Source of the DNA: Candidatus Peregrinibacteria bacterium
Lineage (GTDB): Bacteria; Patescibacteriota; Gracilibacteria; UBA1369
DNA: 12,515 nt
Direction: 5' to 3'
Assembly (NCBI GenBank): GCA_020849575.1
Contig: JADLFY010000129.1
Span: forward strand, 1 to 12,515
The translations under genes and the position numbers were made by a program. The stretch's first letter is position 1; each line of letters starts with the position of its first letter. The notes beneath the pieces were generated by a model. The model was not told where the DNA came from and did not search any database. It was given only the letters and a program-made list of their open reading frames with translations. This document shows, piece by piece, positions 5,496 through 12,515 of this stretch.

Positions 5496-7211
5496 ATGAC
5501 AGAAGTTAATACTAAACAATCTTTACTTGGAAAAATCTGGAAACTGCGTCCACAGGACCCTGAGTTAAACATTTTCCAGAATATTATGAAGAATCGCGGT
5601 ATTGAGGGGACCGAAAATGTCGATTCTTATCTCAATCCCAATTACAAAAAAGGCTTCCACAATCCTTTCCTGATGAAAGATATGGATAAAGCCATTGAAC
5701 GTCTCAATCGCGCCATCGAGAAAAAAGAACGCATCGTCATTTTTGGAGATTATGATGTTGATGGTATCAGTGGTACGGCTGTACTTTACAATGCTCTCAC
5801 TCTCTGCGGAGCCAATCTTTCTTATCGCTTACCCCATCGTTTACATGATGGCTATGGTTTGAATATTAAATTCATTGATGAATTCAAAGATCTCGGAGTC
5901 AAAGTTCTGATTACTGTAGACTGTGGAATTTCCTGCCGTGAACAAATCAATCAGGCTTCTCATTTTGGTATAGATGTAATTATTACTGATCATCATACCA
6001 TTCCTGAACAAATCCCTGAACGGGCCTACGCCATTCTCCACCCCAAACAATCAGATTGTCCCTATCCTTTCAAAGGTCTCACCGGCGCTGGCGTCGCCTA
6101 CAAGTTGGCTTCGGCCCTTATCACTGCTCGTTTCGACGGTCCGGAAAGAGACAAATTACTATTTCAATTACTTGATTTGGCCAGTCTCGGAACTGTTGCT
6201 GATATCGGGCCTTTACTTGATGAAAACCGCATTATTGTTAAATACGGTCTGGAAGCCATGCAAAATTCTGCCTGGCCGGGTTTACAACTCCTGATGGAAT
6301 CGGCTGGTATGAAAACTGAAGATAAACCCAATGTCAGTGATATCGGTTTCAAAATTGGTCCTCGTATCAATGCTGCTGGCCGTATCGACCATCCTTATTT
6401 CGCCCTGCAAATGCTGTTGCACAAAGGGGATTATCTGGAAGGTCGTCAAAAAGCTGCCTATCTGGAAAAATTAAATCAGGAAAGGCAACAAATGGTCCAA
6501 AAAGCCTTGGAAGAAGCCGAACTGAAATTTGCCGAAAAACCGGCTAATCAGAAAATTTTTATTGCCTGGAGTCCTGGCTGGCATGTCGGCATTCTCGGCT
6601 TAATTTGCAGCCGTTTTGTCGAAAGGCACAACATGCCAACTATTATTCTGCAGGAGCACGCCGAACATTTAGTAGCTTCTTTCCGTTCCACCGAAAACTT
6701 CAATGCTGTTGATGCTCTCAATCACGTCAAAGATTTATTGGATCATTATGGAGGCCATGCTCAGGCTGCTGGTTTCAGCATTAAGAAAGCCAATTTACCG
6801 GCTTTCAATGAAGCAATTTTTAATTATGCTGCCGATGCGCTGGAAACTCACAAATTTGAACAGCAATTGGCCATTGATGCCGAATTGGAAAAATCTGATA
6901 TTAATGATAATTTTCTCCGTCTGCTTTCTCAAATGGAACCTTATGGTGTAGGCAATGAAAAGCCCATTTTTATAGTCAGAAATATTATTCCTGAAGATTT
7001 AAAAGCTGTTGGAAAGGAACAGAATCATTTACATTTCCATGCCAATACTGGAAAGGGGCGTATTTCTTCCATTGCTTTCAAAATGGGACGTTTCTTACCC
7101 GAACTTGCCAATTATAAAAATGTCGATTTGGCCTTTCATTTAGACAAAAATGTCTTTAATGGCCGTGAACATATCCAATTTCAGGTTTTGGACATCGTTC
7201 CAGCATCATAA
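5496..7211 (+). CDS. recJ: Single-stranded-DNA-specific 5'-3' exonuclease RecJ
   Basis: This 571-aa protein is complete and has all the DHH-family motifs. FGDYDVDG (83-90), VDCGIS (141-146), TDHH (164-167), LTGAGVAYKL (195-204) and LASLGTVADIGPL (228-240) form the metal-binding catalytic core. GPRINAAGRI (288-297) closes the DHH domain. The DHHA1 part carries WHVGILG (362-368) and GGHAQAAGFS (419-428), and a C-terminal OB-fold segment begins near MEPYGVGNEKP (480-490). RecJ degrades single-stranded DNA 5' to 3' in recombination, mismatch and base-excision repair, using Mn or Mg. The length matches E. coli RecJ (577 aa). It probably shares a transcript with miaA, as no promoter is seen in the 45-nt gap. 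A weak hairpin with a T run follows it. Confidence 0.96.
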   Translation: MTEVNTKQSLLGKIWKLRPQDPELNIFQNIMKNRGIEGTENVDSYLNPNYKKGFHNPFLMKDMDKAIERLNRAIEKKERIVIFGDYDVDGISGTAVLYNALTLCGANLSYRLPHRLHDGYGLNIKFIDEFKDLGVKVLITVDCGISCREQINQASHFGIDVIITDHHTIPEQIPERAYAILHPKQSDCPYPFKGLTGAGVAYKLASALITARFDGPERDKLLFQLLDLASLGTVADIGPLLDENRIIVKYGLEAMQNSAWPGLQLLMESAGMKTEDKPNVSDIGFKIGPRINAAGRIDHPYFALQMLLHKGDYLEGRQKAAYLEKLNQERQQMVQKALEEAELKFAEKPANQKIFIAWSPGWHVGILGLICSRFVERHNMPTIILQEHAEHLVASFRSTENFNAVDALNHVKDLLDHYGGHAQAAGFSIKKANLPAFNEAIFNYAADALETHKFEQQLAIDAELEKSDINDNFLRLLSQMEPYGVGNEKPIFIVRNIIPEDLKAVGKEQNHLHFHANTGKGRISSIAFKMGRFLPELANYKNVDLAFHLDKNVFNGREHIQFQVLDIVPAS

Positions 7212-7217
7212 TTAGTA

Positions 7218-7241
7218 GGCCGACCTGGCAAGTCCTTTTTT
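7218..7241 (+). terminator. Possible weak terminator after recJ
   Basis: A short bulged stem (GAC with GTC, continuing past a two-base bulge to G-C) is followed directly by six T residues at 7236-7241. The stem is poor, so this could be chance. The T run, its position 7 nt after the recJ stop and a new promoter downstream are the only support. Confidence 0.3.
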
Positions 7242-7295
7242 GTAATTTTTCCATCCAAAAGTGGTTTTATTATGCAGGTTTAAGCGATTCATTCG

Positions 7296-7324
7296 TTGAC
7301 AAACAAGTCAAAAGAAGTTAGATT
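7296..7324 (+). promoter_or_regulatory. Promoter of the 853-aa membrane protein gene
   Basis: A perfect -35 TTGACA (7296-7301) and a -10 TAGATT (7319-7324, 4 of 6) are separated by 17 bp. Transcription would start near 7331, giving a leader of about 16 nt with no Shine-Dalgarno sequence before the ATG at 7348. Confidence 0.6.
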
Positions 7325-7347
7325 AACGCCTCTTAATTTTATAAAAC

Positions 7348-9909
7348 ATGCAAGGTCCAAACGGTATTAATACTGGTTATAACCATCTTCCCTCATCACT
7401 TTCAGCATTGGAAGATCAAATTGATCAGCTGATTTCTGAACTTGAGGATGGCGAAAATCAGCCCTCTGCATCAGCCTTAAGTCTGCTTTGTGCCAAATTA
7501 AAAGAAATAGAAGCAACTACCGAATCGATTAGTCAGCATCGTCCTGCTCTGGACAGCCAATTACGCAAATTAAGTGAAAGTCTTCAAATTAATATTGAGC
7601 AATATGCTCTTCAGCAGGATCATCAGCAGCTAAAAAAACTTATTGATGGCATAGTCTTGGTGTTACAACCTCTGGAACAAGCCTTGAAAGATAAACAGGT
7701 TATTCACGTCTATGAAGCAGTCAAACGTTCCGACCAGATTGCTGAGGGGCTTTTCGACGATACGGTTTTCACCATGTCTAGTCTCTATGATACAGTTAGT
7801 CAGCGTCTTCACAACGGTGGCAGTAATATGAGTAACGGTAGTAATGGCAGCAAACCCAGCGGTTCCAAAACCCTGCGCGCTCCAGGATTTGGAGCCAATG
7901 GAGGGGCTTTCAGCCGTCCTCAGCCACCTGAGCACCGTCCTACTCAACTTGGTCTGGGCGATCAGGAAGGTCCTGAACTTGAAGCTGCCAAAAATACTTC
8001 TATTCCGTCTGCACCGAAAGCGCCTTCTTTCCAGATTAATCTGGATGAAATTTTTGGTACTGATGAAGAAACTGTCGAAACTGCTCCCCAAAATGGAGTG
8101 TCCCATCCTCAGCCAGAAATACCAGGAGTGGTTGACGAAGAAGATGAAAGCGACAGAACCAATCCTCACCTGAAAATTGAAATGCTTGCTCCTCTCTTTA
8201 ATAATGGCAAATCAACTCCCGAGAAACCAGTCGCCACTGTTCTTTCACCTGCTCAACCTGAAAATCAGCCTCAAATTATTTCTGAACCTGCTCAATCTAC
8301 TGAGCAGCGCGCCATTGCTATTACCACTCCAGAATCCATTCCACCAGTTGCCCCGGTTATCACCCCTACCGAAAATGGTATGCCTAAACCATTGGAACCA
8401 TTGCCGCTTCCTGAAGGAATTATCCTTCCTTCACATAGTTTGAAATTTTCCAAAGATTCCGCCAAACCAAAACCCGACCCCGAATTATCAGATAGCCCTT
8501 ACCTGAGATATACGGGCAAGCCATCCACGCCAAAAGGCATTTCCATGCGTGCCAAAGCTGCCGTTACCGCTGTATTGATGGGCATCGCTGGCATATCCAC
8601 TTATGCAATTTATCGTGGTGTCACTGACAACTCTGAAAAAAATGCTCAGCTTGCTTTATCCAATACCTCCACAGCACCTAATCAGTCTAATTCCGCTTCT
8701 ATACCTGAGCAGAAACCAGCATCAGCCGATCAAAAAATTGATCAGAAAGTTGAAGAAACCAAATATGAATCCGGCCTATTCCGCATTGATACCAGTTATC
8801 CTGGTTATCAGGATTATCTGAAAAGATATAAACAGGCTGCTGGTCTGGTTCAGATTATCAAAGATATTTCTTTGGAAACTAAAATCAGTTATGAACAAAA
8901 CCCGGAAACAGTTAAAAGTCTTTTGGGTGAAGGTAAGCTGGTTTTAACCGGAAATGAAAGTGAAATGGACCAGCGCTTAACTGCTATGGATGGCTTTTTG
9001 CAAACTGCTGCCAGCAAAAACCTGGATAGCTACCCTACAGTAAAAAGCTTCTTTAAAAATCATCAGGCTTCCTTAAGCCGCTACAAAAAGACTGGTACTT
9101 GGGACAAAGAAGCTATTGGTTATGGTTCCAGGGAATTTTTTGATCTATTCGGAAAACCTCTGAAGCAAAAAGCTGAACCTGGTGTAATCGGCTATGCTAT
9201 GGACAATGATCCACGCACCAACCCTGCTCTCAACAAAGTTAAGAACTTCGCTCCAACTTATTATAAATTCCTTCTGCAGGCTGCTGAAGATATGAAAAAG
9301 GAAACAGATCCAAAGAAACTTGTTGTTATGGACAGTCCAGAAGAAATCAAAAAAGATATTTGTGGCAGAGTAGCTGCTTTGGGACGCGCTGATAAGCATG
9401 AAAATGTCCGTAACGGTATTGGCTATATGAATTATGCCTGGTGTAAAGAAAATGATGGCAGTGCCTTAAATTATCTCAATCAGGCTGTTAAATTTACTGT
9501 TCCAATTCGTGCAGAAAACGCTTCCACTTCGTTACAGAATCCTGTTGTCCCCAATCAAGTTATACCAAATCAGGGAACTTTCCTGCCCAACATCGCTCCT
9601 CAGCCAAGCGGAGTAAATCAGCCAGACAATCTGGAAATTCCGGCTGCTCAACCTCTCCAAAAATCAGTAGAAAAGCCATTAGCAAAACCGCTTGATCAAA
9701 CAATAGAAAAACCTTCTCTCAAGCAGCGCCTCTTCCGAGGACTCAAATCCATTTTCTCTAGTGACCCTGGCGACGACGCAGAACAACCTAAGCAGCCTTC
9801 AGCCAATGCTCAGCCTTTAATCAGCCGAAACGACCAAACAGTAGAAAAATTCCGTAAGAAATACGGTTTGAACAGAGACAAGAGCAAAGACTACCTTCTC
9901 TACATGTAA
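7348..9909 (+). CDS. Unrecognised 853-aa single-pass membrane protein
   Basis: I do not recognise this family. Residues about 15-155 look helical and partly coiled-coil (LEDQIDQLISELEDGE, QLRKLSESLQINIEQY). Residues about 156-395 are a Gly/Asn/Ser- then Pro/Glu-rich disordered linker. One membrane helix (about 402-422) follows a basic KGISMRAK, which predicts an N-in, C-out topology. After a Gln/Lys/Ser linker, a compact, mostly helical domain (about 475-725) contains the only outer cysteines, C672 and C699, and motifs such as GYGSREFFDLFGKP and GYAMDNDPRTNPALNKV. The last 125 residues are again Pro/Gln-rich and disordered, except for an amphipathic SLKQRLFRGLKSIFSS (790-805) and a basic terminal segment. 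It appears monocistronic, with its own promoter and terminator. A structural or envelope role is plausible, but nothing shows a catalytic function. Confidence 0.9.
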   Translation: MQGPNGINTGYNHLPSSLSALEDQIDQLISELEDGENQPSASALSLLCAKLKEIEATTESISQHRPALDSQLRKLSESLQINIEQYALQQDHQQLKKLIDGIVLVLQPLEQALKDKQVIHVYEAVKRSDQIAEGLFDDTVFTMSSLYDTVSQRLHNGGSNMSNGSNGSKPSGSKTLRAPGFGANGGAFSRPQPPEHRPTQLGLGDQEGPELEAAKNTSIPSAPKAPSFQINLDEIFGTDEETVETAPQNGVSHPQPEIPGVVDEEDESDRTNPHLKIEMLAPLFNNGKSTPEKPVATVLSPAQPENQPQIISEPAQSTEQRAIAITTPESIPPVAPVITPTENGMPKPLEPLPLPEGIILPSHSLKFSKDSAKPKPDPELSDSPYLRYTGKPSTPKGISMRAKAAVTAVLMGIAGISTYAIYRGVTDNSEKNAQLALSNTSTAPNQSNSASIPEQKPASADQKIDQKVEETKYESGLFRIDTSYPGYQDYLKRYKQAAGLVQIIKDISLETKISYEQNPETVKSLLGEGKLVLTGNESEMDQRLTAMDGFLQTAASKNLDSYPTVKSFFKNHQASLSRYKKTGTWDKEAIGYGSREFFDLFGKPLKQKAEPGVIGYAMDNDPRTNPALNKVKNFAPTYYKFLLQAAEDMKKETDPKKLVVMDSPEEIKKDICGRVAALGRADKHENVRNGIGYMNYAWCKENDGSALNYLNQAVKFTVPIRAENASTSLQNPVVPNQVIPNQGTFLPNIAPQPSGVNQPDNLEIPAAQPLQKSVEKPLAKPLDQTIEKPSLKQRLFRGLKSIFSSDPGDDAEQPKQPSANAQPLISRNDQTVEKFRKKYGLNRDKSKDYLLYM

Positions 9910-9920
9910 ACTCCAAGGAC

Positions 9921-9939
9921 GCCCGGCTTTCAGCCGGGC
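9921..9939 (+). terminator. Terminator of the 853-aa protein gene
   Basis: A perfect 8-bp GC-rich stem, GCCCGGCT with AGCCGGGC, has a 3-nt TTC loop and starts 11 nt after the stop codon. The following tract is pyrimidine-rich (CCTCTTTCCTC) rather than pure T, so termination may be less efficient than at the rplL terminator. Confidence 0.75.
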
Positions 9940-9951
9940 CCTCTTTCCTCT

Positions 9952-9979
9952 AATACTTTGACTAAATAGCCAAAGTATT
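9952..9979. repeat. 9-bp inverted repeat over the DHH-gene promoter (operator-like)
   Basis: The arms AATACTTTG (9952-9960) and CAAAGTATT (9971-9979) are perfect inverted copies separated by 10 bp, so their centres are 19 bp apart, nearly two helical turns. The left arm ends inside the -35 and the right arm fills the spacer up to the -10. This is the geometry of an operator for a dimeric repressor. A hairpin followed by TTTATAATTT could also act as a weak second terminator for the upstream gene. Confidence 0.55.
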
Positions 9980-9986
9980 TTATAAT
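9958..9986 (+). promoter_or_regulatory. Near-consensus promoter of the DHH phosphoesterase gene
   Basis: The -35 TTGACT (9958-9963) and a perfect TATAAT (9981-9986) are separated by exactly 17 bp, the best promoter in the window. Transcription would start near 9993, which gives an unusually long leader of about 127 nt. A second, weaker candidate (TTGCAA at 10029-10034, 17 bp, TATAAA at 10052-10057) would start near 10064. Confidence 0.7.
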
Positions 9987-10071
9987 TTATAGATTAACTG
10001 TTTATTTGCAAATGCAAGCGAACTGCTATTGCAATTAACCATAAATCGAATTATAAAAAATACTTACCCAC

Positions 10072-10106
10072 GCAATTTCCAGAGAAAATTTTTCAGGACA
10101 AATTGC
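10072..10106 (+). repeat. Inverted repeat in the 5' leader of the DHH gene
   Basis: GCAATTT (10072-10078) and AAATTGC (10100-10106) are perfect 7-bp inverted copies with 21 nt between them. The stem can extend past a bulge by CC/GG. It ends 13 nt before the start codon, so it would form in the mRNA next to the ribosome-loading region. Function is unknown. Confidence 0.4.
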
Positions 10107-10119
10107 CCAAGAGTACTGA

Positions 10120-11496
10120 ATGAAAAATATCGAAAAACAAATTCTAGGTTTAATCCATAATGCTCAGAGTATTCTGGTTATGCCCTCCAGTCCACCGGAT
10201 GGCGATTCTTTGGGATGTGCTGTAGCTGTCTATCTGGCTCTTCGTCAGATTGGCAAAAATGTCACTGTAGTTTGTGCTGATCCGGTACCGGATGTATTCA
10301 AATTCCTGCCGATGATTAGCAGTATTACCAATGAATTTACGCCTACCCCTGATTTTATTATTACTCTGGATACGGCTGGTGCTGAATTGTCCTCCCTGGA
10401 AAGCAAAGTAGAGGAAAGCAAAATCAATATTATCTTAACCGCCAAAAATGGTCGTTTCAGTGCTGATCAAGTCAGTTTCAGCCATGGCGAAAACCGTTAT
10501 GATCTGATTATCACTGTGGATACCGCCGCTCTCCAGCAATTAGGCCGTTTCTATGAAGATAATGTCCCTTTATTCAGCGAAATCCCTGTGATCAATATTG
10601 ATCATCATGCTACCAATGATCAATTTGGTCGTATCAATTATGTTGATGTGATGAGTTCATCAACTGCTGAACTGGTTTTGAGTCTGCTTGAATCAATGGA
10701 ACAGGAATATAATCAGGAATTAATTAATGAAGATATTGCCACCCTGCTTTTGGCTGGCGTTATCACTGATACTGGCTCCTTCCAGAATTCCAATACCAAT
10801 CCTAAATCTTTTTCCAATTCAGCCAAGTTGATTAAAAGGGGAGCGCATCAACAGGATATTATTCAGCATGTTTACAAAACCAAACATCTTTCTACACTCA
10901 GACTGTGGGGACGAGTACTCAGCAATATCCGTATCGAAAAACCCTATAAATTCCTTTATTCCGTAATTACCAGGAAGGATTTACTCGATACAGGCAGCCG
11001 CGCTGATGAAACCGGCTCCATCGTCGATGAATTGATGTCCAATGCTCCTGATACCGATATTGTGCTTCTGCTTAAAGAGCGAGAAGATGGCTTACTTACA
11101 GGAAGTATGCGTACTCTGACTGAAGGTGTTGATGCCAGTGAAATTGCCGCTTTCTTTGGAGGTGGAGGCCATGCCAAAGCAGCTGGTTTCCGCATCAAGG
11201 GTGGAACTTTTGCCAAAGATGGTCATCAAATCATTGAAAAAATCAAACAGTATCAAATTAATCGTCTCAATCTAGTCAGCCAGGAGGATTTTGAACAGGT
11301 TTCCAATGATTCCATCAATGTCCCTGAATTACAAACCACAGAAATTAAACAAAAACCTTCTCATCATCTTCACACCACTCCTTCCGATCAGCCCACTACC
11401 ACAGAAGAAACAGAAATCACTGATAATAAAATTTCCAAAAAAGATAAAACTCCCAAGAAAATTACTCCAGGAGTTAAATATCACTTCGAAAATTAA
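10120..11496 (+). CDS. DHH/DHHA1 phosphoesterase (NrnA-like nanoRNase or pAp phosphatase family)
   Basis: This 458-aa cytoplasmic enzyme has the DHH core PPDGDSLG (25-32), LITVDTA-type strand VDTA (133-136), IDHH (160-163) and GVITDTGSF (213-221), followed by the DHHA1 domain with GGGGHAKAAGF (347-357). Relatives such as NrnA degrade very short RNAs or dephosphorylate pAp, and some act on cyclic dinucleotides. Two features differ from textbook NrnA. The His of the first motif (HxxPDxD) is Ser23. An extra segment of about 50 residues repeats the VDTA strand (PDFIITLDTAGA at 77-88, YDLIITVDTAAL at 127-138). Residues about 384-458 form a polar Thr/Lys/Pro-rich tail with no recognised domain. The substrate cannot be told from sequence. 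The gene has its own strong promoter, a long leader and no visible Shine-Dalgarno. Confidence 0.85.
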   Translation: MKNIEKQILGLIHNAQSILVMPSSPPDGDSLGCAVAVYLALRQIGKNVTVVCADPVPDVFKFLPMISSITNEFTPTPDFIITLDTAGAELSSLESKVEESKINIILTAKNGRFSADQVSFSHGENRYDLIITVDTAALQQLGRFYEDNVPLFSEIPVINIDHHATNDQFGRINYVDVMSSSTAELVLSLLESMEQEYNQELINEDIATLLLAGVITDTGSFQNSNTNPKSFSNSAKLIKRGAHQQDIIQHVYKTKHLSTLRLWGRVLSNIRIEKPYKFLYSVITRKDLLDTGSRADETGSIVDELMSNAPDTDIVLLLKEREDGLLTGSMRTLTEGVDASEIAAFFGGGGHAKAAGFRIKGGTFAKDGHQIIEKIKQYQINRLNLVSQEDFEQVSNDSINVPELQTTEIKQKPSHHLHTTPSDQPTTTEETEITDNKISKKDKTPKKITPGVKYHFEN

Positions 11497-11580
11497 GCCG
11501 CACCCCGAGGTCCCAAGCTCAATCAAATGGGCCAAAACCAGTCCAGCACTTCCCCTCGCACTTTAAAGTCAGACCGCCTA

Positions 11581-12324
11581 TCAATCCGGATTCAGCGGGT
11601 ATTCAGCATTGGTAAAAACCGCCATCACATCATCTTCTGCTTCAATTTTTTCAATCAGACTATTTAATTCTGCTGCGCTTTTATCGTCTATTTCTACCTT
11701 ATTGGCAGCCTCGTAACTGATTTCCGCACTATCAACCCGCAGACCTCTTTCCAACGCCGCCTTCCTGATCCGCCCCAAATCTTCCGGCATGGTCAGTGCT
11801 CTTAAAAAATATCCATCCGCAACGACATCCAAGGCACTCCAGTCAATCAGCGCCAATTCCAATTCTTCCAGTTTTGATTGCATACCCTCCGGAATTTCCA
11901 ACAAAATTACGCCGACTTTTTTAAATCCCCAGGCCACCGAACCAGCCTCTCCCATTCGTCCACCATTCTTGCCCATAATCGTACGTATATTACCCAGAGC
12001 ACGATTTTTTTTGTCCGTTAACACCTGAATCAGCATTGCCACACCACCCGGCCCAAATCCTTCATAAATTAATTCTTCAAACACTGCAGCATTTTTATCT
12101 TCACCAGTTCCTTTTTTGATTGCTCTTTCAATATTATCATTGGGAACATTTTCAGCGCGGGCATTTTCAATCATCGATTTGAGCAGGGGATTATGATCAG
12201 GATCTCCTCCACCACGTGCTGCCATGGCAATCAATTTGGCATGTTTGGTAAAAACCTTGCCTTTCTTGTAATCGGCAGCCATTTTATGATGTTTGATATT
12301 ATGCCACTTGGAATGACGGGCCAT
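11581..12324 (-). CDS. yebC: YebC/PmpR family protein (TACO1 family)
   Basis: This 247-aa protein is full length. It opens with the signature MARHSKWHNIKHHKMAADYKK (the second position is usually Gly-His-Ser in context MAGHSKW; Arg3 here). It continues with KLIAMAARGGGDPDHNPLL (30-48), NVPNDNIERAIKKGTGE (59-75), YEGFGPGGVAML (87-98), TDKKNRALGNIR (103-114), the GSVAWGFKKVG block (128-138), and ends near DDVMAVFTNAEYP (231-243). The family was first described as DNA-binding transcription regulators. The mitochondrial homologue TACO1 and some bacterial members act in translation, apparently at difficult proline-rich stretches. It is convergent with the DHH gene, and I see no clear terminator in the 84-nt gap. 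It lies 53 nt after another minus-strand gene, with no convincing promoter between, so it is probably co-transcribed. It ends in TGA. Confidence 0.95.
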   Translation of the reverse strand: MARHSKWHNIKHHKMAADYKKGKVFTKHAKLIAMAARGGGDPDHNPLLKSMIENARAENVPNDNIERAIKKGTGEDKNAAVFEELIYEGFGPGGVAMLIQVLTDKKNRALGNIRTIMGKNGGRMGEAGSVAWGFKKVGVILLEIPEGMQSKLEELELALIDWSALDVVADGYFLRALTMPEDLGRIRKAALERGLRVDSAEISYEAANKVEIDDKSAAELNSLIEKIEAEDDVMAVFTNAEYPLNPD

Positions 12325-12377
12325 TTCTAAAAAAGTTATGGATTACTTTAGTTTGCTGAGAAAATGCTCCGAAAATC

Positions 12378-12515
12378 CTAACTGGTCTTAATCGGCAAAG
12401 TCAGTCGTATATTTTCTTTGGTAGTAACTGACTGGGCACTCTCAGTTGAATTATTTTCCGGTGGAGGAGCTGAAGGGCCTTTAATATTTGCTGGAGACTC
12501 ATTTGGACCATTGGA
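12378..12515 (-). CDS. C-terminal end of an unidentified Pro/Ser/Asn-rich protein
   Basis: Forty-five codons and a TAG stop are visible, and the gene runs off the right edge. The fragment is low complexity (SNGPNESPANIKGPSAPPP, then ENNSTESAQ) and ends in a short strand-like NIRLTLPIKTS. It looks like the flexible tail of a secreted or membrane protein. The last residues weakly resemble the end of the PilN-like protein at 115-1770 (ATIKVPVKHN), but 10 residues are too few to establish relation. It lies directly upstream of yebC on the same strand. The composition and the unbroken frame to the window edge support a real gene; no function can be assigned. Confidence 0.6.
   Translation of the reverse strand, partial: SNGPNESPANIKGPSAPPPENNSTESAQSVTTKENIRLTLPIKTS

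Noticed and set aside
7663..8169. 168-aa open frame on the minus strand inside the 853-aa gene
   Set aside because: The sense frame is continuous from promoter to terminator. The antisense protein has no recognisable motif and odd composition.
10012..10038. Eight-residue upstream frame (MQANCYCN) in the DHH-gene leader
   Set aside because: It is too short to separate from chance and has no initiation signal; it is mentioned only as part of the long leader.
11497..11580. Terminator between the convergent DHH and yebC genes
   Set aside because: The 84-nt gap has no stem followed by a T run on either strand that I could find.
1..12515. Alternative genetic code with TGA read as Gly or Trp (as in Gracilibacteria or Absconditabacteria)
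   Set aside because: Full-length genes contain no internal TGA, yebC and miaA end in TGA at the expected family lengths, and Trp is encoded by TGG.
1..12515. CRISPR arrays, insertion sequences, tRNA or rRNA genes
   Set aside because: I saw no regularly spaced repeats, no transposase motifs or paired terminal repeats, and no cloverleaf or rRNA signature in the intergenic stretches, which are all short.

Overview
The window is a bacterial chromosomal segment with conserved housekeeping genes (rplJ-rplL, miaA, recJ, yebC) next to lineage-specific membrane proteins. It appears to use the standard code: TAA ends most genes, TGA ends miaA and yebC, TAG ends the partial gene at the right edge, and long frames contain no internal TGA. 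None of the start codons seen here has a recognisable Shine-Dalgarno sequence. With the AT-rich sequence, the small set of core genes, a type IV pilus PilN-like protein and large single-pass membrane proteins without obvious relatives, this suggests a Candidate Phyla Radiation (Patescibacteria) organism. That assignment is an inference of moderate confidence, and I cannot name the class.

Layout, left to right. Minus strand, 1-1770: a PilN-like inner-membrane assembly protein with a long Pro/Ala/Thr-rich N-terminal region, followed 4 nt later by the start of a second single-pass membrane protein (PilO-like by position). Minus strand, 1878-4413: a divergent SelO/YdiU-like (protein AMPylase fold) gene, then an L10 leader RNA with an apparent attenuator, then rplJ and rplL and a strong terminator. 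The rplJ promoter lies inside the last codons of the SelO-like gene. Plus strand, 4470-7211: miaA and recJ as a likely operon, divergent from the SelO-like gene. Plus strand, 7348-9909: an 853-aa orphan single-pass membrane protein with its own promoter and terminator. Plus strand, 10120-11496: a DHH/DHHA1 phosphoesterase (NrnA-like) behind a near-consensus promoter overlain by a 9-bp inverted repeat, with a leader of about 127 nt. Minus strand, 11581-12515: yebC preceded by the C-terminal end of a Pro/Ser-rich protein.

Functionally, the window joins translation (L10-L7/L12 stalk, tRNA i6A37 modification by MiaA, YebC), nucleic-acid turnover (RecJ and a second DHH enzyme) and the cell envelope or pilus. 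The points most worth a second look are the L10-leader attenuator with a long-range antiterminator pairing, the SelO-like protein that keeps the nucleotide- and metal-binding motifs but has Arg where the catalytic Asp should be, the palindrome over the DHH-gene promoter, and the general absence of Shine-Dalgarno sites combined with short leaders.
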